Below are positions 34,062 through 43,400 of a stretch of DNA of 64,000 nucleotides, piece by piece. The stretch spans positions 1 through 64,000 of the forward strand of contig JADGDE010000006.1 in NCBI GenBank assembly GCA_016745035.1. The letters run 5' to 3'. The notes below the pieces were generated by a model, which made no database searches, had not been told where the DNA came from, and saw nothing but the letters and a program-made list of their open reading frames with translations. Made by a program: the position numbers and the translations under genes. Numbering within the stretch: position 1 is the stretch's first letter; each line of letters starts with the position of its first letter. This stretch comes from Thiotrichales bacterium (lineage in GTDB: Bacteria > Pseudomonadota > Gammaproteobacteria > Beggiatoales > Beggiatoaceae).

Positions 34062-35096
34062 TTAATGCGTGAGGTCAATTTCTTTGGCAAAAATAACGGC
34101 GGGTTTAGCTGCGGATAAACCAACTGAAGCGCTAATAGCACCGCCACCTGCGCCCGCGCCAGCATTACAAGTAATGCCCGTTATCGTATTAGCGCTACAG
34201 AAATTAGAAGTGAAGCTAGGTGTGAATGTTGCTCCTGTACCTGAAAAACTAATCGCATTTGCCACAGAACTACCGTTTAGGGTAGTTGTGCCCGTAGCAG
34301 TGTAAGTGCCGGGGTTAAAACCAATATTGCGAGGAGCGCTCAATGTTGCCATGGTTAAATTATGTAGATTGGAAGGATAAATGCCATGTATCGCATCGCT
34401 TAAAATTATTTTCCCTGTGCCAGAAGGAACCATGCTGCCAGTTTGGTAATTGGTGCCTGAAAATGTTAAGTCGCCGTTCAAGGTCATGGTGCCATCGTCT
34501 GGATAGACAGTATCAGTGACTCCCAATCCACCAGAACTTACCGTAAATGCGGCTGCTGGGTTAGTTAGACCATTTCGAAAAGAATCAGTGGTAACCGCTC
34601 CCGCACCCATCGTAAAAGTACCGTCGTTTTCCAGACCGACCCCTGCCGTCGCAGAAGTATTAAATGTTGCCCCTCCCAGAGTGAAAGTCCCCGTCGTTAG
34701 GTTATAAGTACCAGGCGTTAAGGCAAGCGTGGCTGCCACACTAATGGCTCCTGCACCAGTGGCATCAAAACTGCCGCTGTTTCGGATACCGCCATCACCA
34801 ACAGCAAATGCATTCCCCCCCGTAAAAGTTACCGTAGCTCCTGCTGCTATAGTGACGCTTAGGGCATCAGCAAGGGTGTCGATATTCAAGGTACCTGAGT
34901 TGACATTCACATCATCAGTGGTGCTGGGCGTACCACCACCGCAATTAGTCCAAGTACCCACTGTGTTCCAATTCCCGCCTGTGGTGTCGCAAGCTAATAC
35001 GTTTGAGGTAGGTAATAGTAGAGCGCTGCTCAATAAAAAAGCGCTTAAACCTAAAGCGCGTAAGCCATTGTTGGTGGTTGGGTTGTGGATATTCAT
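34062..35096 (-). CDS. secreted Gly/Thr-rich beta-repeat protein
   Basis: 344 residues with a long signal peptide (ALGLSAFLLSSALLLPTSNVLAC). The mature part is low-charge and rich in Gly, Ala, Thr and Ser, with repeated beta-strand/turn units such as GTYNLTTGTFTLGGATFN and GTYTATGTTTLNG. Such units are typical of autotransporter passenger or adhesin beta-helices. Four cysteines occur near the ends (ACDTTGGNW, TNCGGG, NFCSAN, ITCNAG). There is no beta-barrel. The C-terminal end EIDLTH lacks an anchor, and a tail of that kind lies 95 bases downstream. Possibly a surface protein truncated at its C-terminus. Confidence 0.6.
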   Translation of the reverse strand: MNIHNPTTNNGLRALGLSAFLLSSALLLPTSNVLACDTTGGNWNTVGTWTNCGGGTPSTTDDVNVNSGTLNIDTLADALSVTIAAGATVTFTGGNAFAVGDGGIRNSGSFDATGAGAISVAATLALTPGTYNLTTGTFTLGGATFNTSATAGVGLENDGTFTMGAGAVTTDSFRNGLTNPAAAFTVSSGGLGVTDTVYPDDGTMTLNGDLTFSGTNYQTGSMVPSGTGKIILSDAIHGIYPSNLHNLTMATLSAPRNIGFNPGTYTATGTTTLNGSSVANAISFSGTGATFTPSFTSNFCSANTITGITCNAGAGAGGGAISASVGLSAAKPAVIFAKEIDLTH

Positions 35097-35273
35097 CGGT
35101 TTATTTCCTAAGTTTTATGATAATAGGTTTTTTATCTGATCCTATCGACAATCCAATCACCCAACAATTACCCATAAGGACTAACCCTTTTGGGTGATTG
35201 ACAAGCAAGCTCAGTTCATATCCAATAAATCCCCCCATCATTCATCATTCGCATTGAGACCATAATAGCTATA

Positions 35274-35900
35274 ATGAAAATTCTCCTAGCCGACGATCAC
35301 ACCCTATTTCGCCAAGGCATACGTTTACTGGTGGAGCAATTGGACGAGCCTGTGGAGGTGTTGGAGGCCGACACGGTTGATGCGGTGTTGGCTTTGTTAG
35401 ATACCGAGCTTGATTTGTTGTTTTTGGATTTGAATATGCCCGGCATGGCGAATTTGGCTGGTTTTTATGCCATGCGCCGCCAGTTTCCCGAGTTAAAAAT
35501 CATTATTTTGTCGGCCTCGGAAGATGGCGACACCATTAAAACCTTGATGCAAGAAGGCGCTAAGGCTTATTTGCACAAATCCGCTGATGCTGAGGTGATG
35601 CTAAGCGCCATGCGCCGCGTGTTAGCCGGAGAGATTTATTTAGATGAGGTTTGGCAAAACCTGCTAACAAGCAGTGAATCACCAAGGCTTGCGCCCAGAC
35701 AAAGAGAAGTCTTGGTATTGATGGCTGAGGGGAAGAAAAATAAGCAAATCGCCACTGTGTTGGAGATCAGTGAAAACACGGTGAAATCGCATGTGAAGAG
35801 TATTTTTGACATCTTAAGTGTGCGCTCGCGTTTTGAGGCGATTGCTAAAGCCCGTGAGTTGGGGATTTTGTGTAGCCCGGAGGAGAAATCGCAGGTATGA
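35274..35900 (+). CDS. NarL/LuxR-family response regulator
   Basis: 208 residues. The receiver domain has acidic DD at 7-8, the phospho-acceptor Asp at 52 (LFLDLNMPG) and Lys in YLHKSAD. The C-terminal LuxR helix-turn-helix is LAPRQREVLVLMAEG...NTVKSHVKSIFDIL. It acts as a DNA-binding regulator after phosphorylation. It converges on the hybrid kinase gene with a REP element between them, so the kinase is the obvious candidate partner, though this is inferred from position only. Confidence 0.9.
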   Translation: MKILLADDHTLFRQGIRLLVEQLDEPVEVLEADTVDAVLALLDTELDLLFLDLNMPGMANLAGFYAMRRQFPELKIIILSASEDGDTIKTLMQEGAKAYLHKSADAEVMLSAMRRVLAGEIYLDEVWQNLLTSSESPRLAPRQREVLVLMAEGKKNKQIATVLEISENTVKSHVKSIFDILSVRSRFEAIAKARELGILCSPEEKSQV

Positions 35901-35974
35901 GTTCGATACAGGCTTCTTTCAACGCTAAGGCGCTGAAAACCGCCTGCACCTCACAACTAAATATTTAACTCGAT

Positions 35975-36022
35975 GGAATCGGGACTTCAGTCCCGTTCAG
36001 GCGCGGCTGAAGCCGCGATTCC
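35975..36022 (+). repeat. REP-type 48-bp double-hairpin repeat, copy 3
   Basis: Same element as at 384-431, in the same orientation, three bases before the stop of the hybrid kinase gene and between two convergent genes, where it could act as a transcription stop. Confidence 0.85.
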
Positions 36023-36025
36023 TAA

Positions 36026-39000
36026 CTATTTAAGGCTTTCATACAAAACCCGTGGGTCTACAGGTTTGAGTAGTACGCGCACATCTAGCTTGTTTTCTAA
36101 AACCACCTTATCGCCGCTGATAATCAAAGCCGGAATCGCTTTGCCTTGATGCTCACGCACCATCTTAATCACATCCAGCCCAGTTTCTGCACTTTGCAAA
36201 TGGTAATCACTGATCACCACATCAAACTGCTCGCCTTGTTGGAGTAATTGCTCCACGGCGGCAATACTTTGCACCGCCGTGACGGCATAGCCCCAATCTT
36301 CCAGTATTTCTGTGCTGGTTTCGAGTATTTCCGCCTCATCATCAACCACTAATACATGCCCTGAAAACTCGAACGGCTCGGGGGGGCTTTCTTGTATTTC
36401 TTCCGCTTGATAGGCTAAACAGAGGCTAAAACAACTGCCTTGATGCAGGGTCGATTCTAGGCTGAGTTCATGCCCCAACAATTCACACAATTGCTTAACA
36501 ATCGACAGCCCCAGCCCTAAACCATGTTTGCCGCGCTCTTTGCCGATTTGCTGGAAGGCTTGAAAAATGGTCTCACGGTGCGCGGGGCTGATACCACTGC
36601 CTGTGTCTTTCACCCGCAGATACAAGCCTTGCTCACGGGTTTCGGCGATTAACTCAATACGACCGTGTGCGGTGTTGTTAATGGCGTTATCCAATAAGTT
36701 ACGCAAAATACGGGTTAGCAACACCAGATCCGAATGAACCAAAACCGCTTGTTCAGTAGAGACTTCTAAACTCAAATTTTTCGCCTCAGCTTGCGGCAGA
36801 AATTCTTTATACACACTTTGCAATAAAGGTTGGAGCGGAAAATCCTGTCGATTGACTTTCACCACCCCAGCATTGAGGCGCGATAAATCCAGCAATGTGC
36901 CGATTAAATGGTTAATCTCAGCCGCGACTTTATCCACCTGTACAGCGAGTTTGCGTTGCGGTGCTGGTGCATCGTTTAAGCGTTGTAGCAATAAGGTGGT
37001 TTGCAGTTTTAAGGCGTGCAAAGGCTGGCGCAATTCATGGCTGGCTGTTGCCAGATAACGGCTTTTTTCTTTACTCTCTTCAAGGGCGCTGATTTTTTCT
37101 TGCAAGGCATCGAACAAGCGTTGTTGGGCGCGTTTACGCCCTTGCCACCAATTAAGTAGCAACCAAAGCAACAAGAGGGCGAGAAGCACATAGGCAACAT
37201 AAGCCCTTGGGGTTTTCCAAGGTGGTGGGGCGATATGAACCCTTATCTGCTGTGCTGACCATTGGCGTTGATTGGCACTGCCAGCAAAATGAAATTGATA
37301 TTGTCCGGGCGGCACATTGGTGTAATCAGCATAGTTTTTATTGCCGACTTCGCGCCAGTCTGGGTCAAAGCCCTGCAAACGGTAACGGTAGTGGTTATTG
37401 TCGGTGGTTTTAAAATTCAATAAGGCAAATTCAAAAGAGAAAAAGGATTGTTGGTAATCAAGCTTGATTTGCTCAAGTTGGTTAATGCTTTTTGGCAACA
37501 CGTCCCCAATGCCGATGTCTTGGTTGAATAATTTAAACCCCGTCAGTTGCAGGGGAGCGGTTTGTGGTTTTGGTGGCAGACGTTGCGGGTAAAAACTGTT
37601 AAAGCCATTGATGCCACCAAAGAACATTTCTCCATCTGCACCGTGGTGCGCTGCGGAGAGTTTGAACTCACTGCTTTGTAAACCATCGCGGACATCATAG
37701 CCCAAGACCTTGTTATTGCTGGGATTGAATTGGAATAAGCCATTGCGGGCGCTGATCCACAAATCGCCTTTGCTATCGGTCAGCATGGCGCTGATGTCCT
37801 GTCCATGAAAGTGGGGGTGCGGCTTGCCATCGGCTTGCTTTAACAGCGTATCCGAACCAAGCCACAGTTCTGCGTTAGACTCAGCCAAGGTGAAAATGGC
37901 TTTATCGGCTAAGAAGTGCTCAAAGCTAACTTGTCCTTGTGCGTCGATGACAAGACGATTCAAGCCTTTGTGCGTGGCTGCCCAAATCTCCCCGCTTGAG
38001 TCTTGATAGAGGGCATAGACAAAATCATGACTCAAGCTCTGCGGCTGCTTGGGGTCATGAACATACTGCTTAAACTGCCCTGTATCAGGCTCAAAATGTA
38101 GCAGCCCATCGCGCCGCCCAACCCAAAGCTTGCCTTGCGCGTCTTCCAATATGGCATTGATAATATTGACATTGTCATCCTCAAAATAACGTTGCCAGTG
38201 CAGCGATCCATCTGCTTGCCACTGGGCTTGATGCAAGACCCCGCCATAAGTGCCGACCCACAAACGCCCCTGAGTATCTTCTAATAAAGCATGAACGCTG
38301 TCATTTGCCAAACTCTGCGGCTGCTTGGCTTGGTGGCGGTAATGGGTTACGTGTTGACGATCAGGGCTGTAACGATTCAAACCCCCGCCATCTGTGCCGA
38401 CCCACAATGCGCCGTTACGGTCTTTGAGTAAAGCCAGCACCACGTTATGACTTAAAGAATTATCCGGCTGTTGCCATTTGTGGTGCTCATGTTCAAACAG
38501 CGTTTGGCTGGCATAGCTGAGATTAATCCCCCCGCCATCTGTACCGACCCAAAGATTCCCTTGTTTATCGAAAAAGCTGACCAAAACATGATCATTGCTT
38601 AAGCTCTCAGGCTCGGCTTTGTGTTGGCGAAAATGCTCGAAGCGTTGATACTGTGGGTCAAAGCGGTTCAGTCCACCGCCATCGGTTGCAATCCAAAGAA
38701 AACCGCTGGCATCTTCACTGATGTGCCAAACGAGGTTATGGCTTAGGCTATTGCTATTGTTCGGCTGCTGTTGATAGTGCTTAAAGCTTGGCGCGTTGCT
38801 GTTTTGCTCTAATAAAAATAGCCCTGCTGCACTGCCTACCCAGATGTTATCGCGGCTATCACGGTGCAAGCTGGTGATAAAAGCACTATTCTCTAAATCT
38901 TTTGCTAACTGATGGCGCTCAATGTGCCACGCGCCATCGGGCTGTTGTTGCAGCAGGTTCAAACCATCGCCATCAGTACCGACCCACAAATGCCCTTGGG

Positions 39001-39541
39001 CATCTTCGACCAGCGGCCAAATGGCATTGCTGCTTAAGCTATTGGGGTCATCTTCCTGGTGGCGAAAGTTTTGCCATTGCTGGCTATTTTTTTGCCGCCA
39101 AAACAAACCTTGATTTTGCGTCGCAGCCCACAAGCCAGCACGGCTGTCTTCATACACAGACCATACTGCGCCCCAAGTCTTATCGACGTGAATAAAACGC
39201 GCTTGTTGGCTGTCGTAACGGCTCAAGCCCTGACCATGCCCGACCCAAAGCTGTCCATTGCTATCGACCAACAAGGCTTGAATTTCATTGCTGGGTAAAC
39301 TGTGTGGATATTGCACAAAGCGGTAGCCATCGAAACGGTTTAAGCCGTTTTGGGTCGCAAACCACATAAAGCCCTGCGCATCTTGGGCGATGCTGTAGAC
39401 ACTGCTTTGCGATAAGCCTTGTTCAACCGACAGGTGACGAAAATCACGGGCTTGGCAGGGGATGGTAAATAGGAAAAGGATGATTGTTATCCACAATACC
39501 TGTTTTGTGCCGTGGTATGGTGCTTGTGGGATATTTTTCAC
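36026..39541 (-). CDS. hybrid sensor histidine kinase with two-component propeller
   Basis: About 1170 residues. An N-terminal signal/anchor (QVLWITIILFLFTIPCQA) is followed by some 14 'regulator propeller' repeats (GFMWFATQNGLNRFDG, GQLWVGTDGGGLNRY-like units) forming two beta-propellers, a Y_Y_Y domain (YRYRLQGFDPDW), one membrane helix, HisKA with phospho-His in ATASHELRQPLHAL (~836), HATPase (LLDNAINNT, VKDTGSGIS, HGLGLGLSIV) and a C-terminal receiver with Asp in VVISDYHL. Periplasmic propellers of this type often sense glycans. Start: GTG 39541 with an AAGGGG upstream. The first ATG (39598) lies inside a RAYT-associated palindromic repeat and is suspect. Confidence 0.85.
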   Translation of the reverse strand: MKNIPQAPYHGTKQVLWITIILFLFTIPCQARDFRHLSVEQGLSQSSVYSIAQDAQGFMWFATQNGLNRFDGYRFVQYPHSLPSNEIQALLVDSNGQLWVGHGQGLSRYDSQQARFIHVDKTWGAVWSVYEDSRAGLWAATQNQGLFWRQKNSQQWQNFRHQEDDPNSLSSNAIWPLVEDAQGHLWVGTDGDGLNLLQQQPDGAWHIERHQLAKDLENSAFITSLHRDSRDNIWVGSAAGLFLLEQNSNAPSFKHYQQQPNNSNSLSHNLVWHISEDASGFLWIATDGGGLNRFDPQYQRFEHFRQHKAEPESLSNDHVLVSFFDKQGNLWVGTDGGGINLSYASQTLFEHEHHKWQQPDNSLSHNVVLALLKDRNGALWVGTDGGGLNRYSPDRQHVTHYRHQAKQPQSLANDSVHALLEDTQGRLWVGTYGGVLHQAQWQADGSLHWQRYFEDDNVNIINAILEDAQGKLWVGRRDGLLHFEPDTGQFKQYVHDPKQPQSLSHDFVYALYQDSSGEIWAATHKGLNRLVIDAQGQVSFEHFLADKAIFTLAESNAELWLGSDTLLKQADGKPHPHFHGQDISAMLTDSKGDLWISARNGLFQFNPSNNKVLGYDVRDGLQSSEFKLSAAHHGADGEMFFGGINGFNSFYPQRLPPKPQTAPLQLTGFKLFNQDIGIGDVLPKSINQLEQIKLDYQQSFFSFEFALLNFKTTDNNHYRYRLQGFDPDWREVGNKNYADYTNVPPGQYQFHFAGSANQRQWSAQQIRVHIAPPPWKTPRAYVAYVLLALLLLWLLLNWWQGRKRAQQRLFDALQEKISALEESKEKSRYLATASHELRQPLHALKLQTTLLLQRLNDAPAPQRKLAVQVDKVAAEINHLIGTLLDLSRLNAGVVKVNRQDFPLQPLLQSVYKEFLPQAEAKNLSLEVSTEQAVLVHSDLVLLTRILRNLLDNAINNTAHGRIELIAETREQGLYLRVKDTGSGISPAHRETIFQAFQQIGKERGKHGLGLGLSIVKQLCELLGHELSLESTLHQGSCFSLCLAYQAEEIQESPPEPFEFSGHVLVVDDEAEILETSTEILEDWGYAVTAVQSIAAVEQLLQQGEQFDVVISDYHLQSAETGLDVIKMVREHQGKAIPALIISGDKVVLENKLDVRVLLKPVDPRVLYESLK

Positions 39542-39548
39542 TAAGCTA

Positions 39549-39598
39549 GCCCCAAAGGGGCGTAACATACCAGCCCAGGGCAACGCTCTGGGATACAT
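39549..39598. repeat. RAYT-associated palindromic repeats, downstream side
   Basis: Two palindromes: GCCCCAAAGGGGC and the CCCAGGGCAACGCTCTGGG type, the same pair that recurs upstream of the transposase at 40090-40140 and 40300-40400. They directly abut the transposase stop and supply the first ATG of the kinase frame. Confidence 0.75.
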
Positions 39599-40051
39599 TT
39601 AGTCCCACAAATACTGTTCATCATAATCAAGCTGATAAGCTTGCAACAATTTGAGTAGTTCTTCTTCAAAACTTTGCTTATGATGATGTTCATGTTGATT
39701 ATCAATGTATTGCAGTAAACGGGGTAATTGAGATTGTCCAAGAGAAAAAGCCCCATAGCTTGCTTGCCATGAAAAATTTTGACAATTTTTATCTTTTTCT
39801 TTTATCCAAGCAGAAGATGATTTTTTGATTTCTTCCATTAATTTGCTGACGGTCAGTGTTCTCGGCAAGGTACAGGCAATATGAACATGATTGTCCGTAC
39901 CGCCGACCCTGTATGCCTGACTGCCTAAGGCTCGGCAAGTACCTGCTAAATAGGCGTGCAGAGGTGCTTGAATGTCTGTAGCAATCAGGGCTTGGCGGTT
40001 TTTGGTGCTAAAGACCACGTGTAATAAAATTTGGGAGAGTGATTGAGGCAT
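39599..40051 (-). CDS. REP-associated tyrosine transposase (RAYT, IS200/IS605-like)
   Basis: 150 residues of the Y1 transposase family: SQILLHVVFSTKNRQALI at the N-terminus, the HUH motif in GGTDNHVHIACTLP (His-Val-His), and a catalytic Tyr probably in PRLLQYIDNQHEHH. A complete single-copy gene flanked on both sides by short palindromes, as expected for RAYTs that spread REP sequences. It carries no IS ends of its own. The first ~19 bases of the coding region are also part of the repeat duplicated upstream at 40241. Confidence 0.85.
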   Translation of the reverse strand: MPQSLSQILLHVVFSTKNRQALIATDIQAPLHAYLAGTCRALGSQAYRVGGTDNHVHIACTLPRTLTVSKLMEEIKKSSSAWIKEKDKNCQNFSWQASYGAFSLGQSQLPRLLQYIDNQHEHHHKQSFEEELLKLLQAYQLDYDEQYLWD

Positions 40052-40440
40052 ATTATGTATTGCCCTTACAGGGCTTCATTAAATAACCCCATCTTAACCC
40101 AGGGTGTTGCCCTGGGCTAGTATGTTACGCTCCTTTGGAGCTGACGTTTAGCCTTGAAAGAGATAAACACATCAACCTAAGACAATGCTTTAGGCTCGTA
40201 TGTCATGCTCCTTTGGGGCTGACGTTTAGCCCTGAATGGAAGAGTGATTGAGGCATATTATGTATCGCCCTTACAGGGCTTCATTAAATCATTCTATCTT
40301 AACCCAGGGCGTTGCCCTGAGCTAGTATGTTACGCTCCTTTGGAGCTGATGCTTAGCCCTGAAAGGGATAAACATACTAGCCTAGGGCAACGCCCTAGGT
40401 CAGTTGTTTTTTTGAATAAAAGCCCTGAAAGGGCGATATA
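40036..40440. repeat. tandem RAYT-associated palindromic repeat cluster
   Basis: Two direct copies of a ~130-base unit start at 40036 and 40241. Both begin AGAGTGATTGAGGCATATTA, which includes the start of the transposase gene. Both contain GCCCT(TACA)GGGC, a CCCAGGGYGTTGCCCTGRG palindrome, TAGTATGTTACGCTCCTTTG and an AGCCCTGAAAGGG-type end. A diverged third half-unit lies between them, and a last partial one runs to ~40440. Nothing coding is seen in this 400-base stretch. Confidence 0.8.
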
Positions 40441-40456
40441 TTTACCGTAGCTAAAT

Positions 40457-43400
40457 CTAATGCAAACCAAACGGCAACGAGCGCTTAGGCGTGGTTTGAA
40501 TACTAAAACGGTTGAGTGAGCCACCGACTTCACAGCTTGGCAATTGGCTCTGTAAAAACTGGCTTTGCTGTTCAAACAAGGCTTCTTGCACAGAAATATT
40601 TTGCGCTTGAATGGATAATTCACCATCAATGCCTAGCTGCGATGAGGCACTGATAAGAATATCAGCTGTTTGTAGCAGGTTTGCGGTTTCAAGGTGAATA
40701 TTGCCGCCTTGTCCTTCAACCGCTTGGGCGATGATTTTAGAACCCCCCAAAATTGCCAAGGCTTCAGGGTTTGCAATCTGTAAATTGCCACCATTGCCTA
40801 CCCCTTCTTGCACGCTGGTGGAGATTTGACTGTCCTCAAGCAAGCTTAAGCCCTCGGTGTTGATGCTGATTTCTCCGCCGCCACCACTGATTGAGGCCGT
40901 GCTGATTTCCGCATCGGTGGACAGCTTTAGTACGTCAACATTCAACTCAATGCCACCGGCATCACCGCCGCGAATTTGTCTTATCCATTCGCCGTTGGCG
41001 TACAAAAAGGCATCGTGCCGCCCATTGCCTATGTTTGCTACTTTGACTAAATCGCCGTGCTGCACGCTCAGTGCATCACGTTGCGCCAAATCTGCCACAC
41101 GGTAGCTGTTGCCCAAGCTTATCCACTCTTCTCCGGTAAAAATACTTTCACTGTCGGCTAAAGTGGCAATTTGCCCCGCATGTGCGAGTGTTAGGTTTTG
41201 TTGTTCAGCAATATCTGCCACTTGAATTGCTCGTCCCAGCGTCAGCCACGTATCACCGTTATAAACCATGCGGGTATGTCCGCCAACATCGACTTGCAGC
41301 CCTGACACTAACTCGGTCTCGGCGCTCAAATTTTGAAACTCATTCATATCCGCAACCCAGTATTGGTTGACGCGATGATAACTGGCAGATTGATAGTGGC
41401 TGTAATCTTGGCGGGTCTGGATAAAGTCCGCACTTTTACCATTGCCTGCGTCTTTGACATGAATGCGCGTACCATTTTCATAGTCGGCTGTAAAATAAAA
41501 GGTGCTGGTATTGAAATGCGGTTGTTCCAGTACCACCGAGGCTTGTGCTTCGGCAGGCATCCAGCTTTGTAAATAATCGACATAGACAAAAAAATTAGCA
41601 GCGCCGTTATCAGTGCCTGTAACTCGAACCAATTTGCCATTCATATCATATTGGCGGCTTAATTGTTCTAGGGTTTCAAGGCTTTCGACTTCAATGATAG
41701 GCATGAAGCCAAGTAAACTATCACCTCGGTTGATTTGATAAGCTGATTGACCATTGCCAATGTCTTCAATGTGTACCATATCACCTGGCTGAAGGATTTG
41801 AGCGTCACGCTCGGCATGGCTGGCAAAGTTTTGCCGATTGGCTAAGCGGCTATTAGATGTAATCCTTGCCTTGTCGCTCAATACCAGTTCGCCCACGTCT
41901 AATAGAATTTGCCCCGCATCCCCACCGCCTTGGCTGGCGGTGGAAATCTGCGCCTGATCGCTAAGCTTTAGGCGTGGGCTGCGAATCCGAATCTCACCAC
42001 TGTTGCCGCTATTGGGCGCGGTGTTACTGGAATGGCTGTAAATACCGCTGGTGGCTTGGTTGTAATTCTGTGGGCGAGCATTTGCTAAATACTCGGCTTG
42101 TGATGGCGCAGGCTCACTCGCTGCTGGCAGACTTTGTGACCCTTGTATCTCAATCCCTTGGCTCGCTTCTATATCAATATCACCGCCATAAGCACTTTGT
42201 GTCATGCCTGTGAGAATTTGCCCGCCATCACGGATGGCTAAGGAGCCTGCTTGAATCTCAATCTGTCCTGCATCTCCGGCATTGCCTTGACTGCTGGCAT
42301 CTATGGCACTGGCAAAACCGTTGGCATTTTCGCCCTGCGGGTTCACGCCTTGGATTAATAACTGCTCTTTCAGCACTAATTCAATTTGCCCGGCATTTCC
42401 TGCGGGCTTGTTGGCATCGCTGGTGCGGGTACTGGCATCAATTTTTGCCCCGTCTAGTAGGAAAAGATTATCCGCATGAATTTGAATCGTACCGCCATCA
42501 ATTGAATTTAATCGACCCCGCGCTCGAATGAGACTGCTTTCGCCATCTGCACCGACCCCGCGCAATTGCACCTCTTCTGCCTTGATACGTATTTCCCCCG
42601 CTGCACTATCAGGCTTAAAATTGCTTACAAACAAGGCAGCACCATCCTCAAGCACTAATTCATTTGTCTCTATACTCAGCAAGCCATTTTCACCATATAC
42701 GCCAACGCTGGCATACCTTTCTCCCTGTTCACCATCATGGATATACAATCGCTCAGCAGCGATGTGCAATTGGTTTGAATCAGCACTTGCTACATCGACA
42801 GATATACTGCTATTGCGCATTTCAATACTGGGCGCATCCAGCAACAAATCACCTGCGCCCGATACTGTTTCTGACGAATCTATAAAAAAGGAGACATCAT
42901 CGAGTAATAAGGAATGACTCGCTTGCAAGCGCGTATCACCGTGTTGTCCCTTGCCTGTGCTGTAATGACTCAGTGTGGGTTCGCCGCCTAACTGATCTCG
43001 TATCTCGATATGCGCAGCTTTTATGACAATATCACCACCATCGCCTAGATTTTTCTGGCGATAATTATTTACGCCTGAGCCATTATTTAGCCGACTCCCT
43101 GCGATCTCAATCCTGTCTGTGGCATCTAAGAAAATATCACTGCCTTTGCCAGTAGCCACCGTACCGCCGAGTAAGTCTGCTCCCTCCGTTGTGATGTGTT
43201 TAGCTTTAATGTCAATTGCCCCACCTGCTTGTGACCCCATAGTCATGGTCTCAATACGGCTAAAATTGAGATTAACATCAGCAGCACGAATCAGGACATT
43301 GCCACCGCTCTCGCCACTGCTTGCCAGATAAGCACTGCGCTCAAGCTTGACTGTTGCCCCTGCAACATCGCCTAGCCCTTCAGCCATGTTTAGCGGCACA

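Noticed and set aside
40036..40440. CRISPR array
   Set aside because: The repeats are long, palindromic and RAYT-linked, without regular unique spacers or cas genes.
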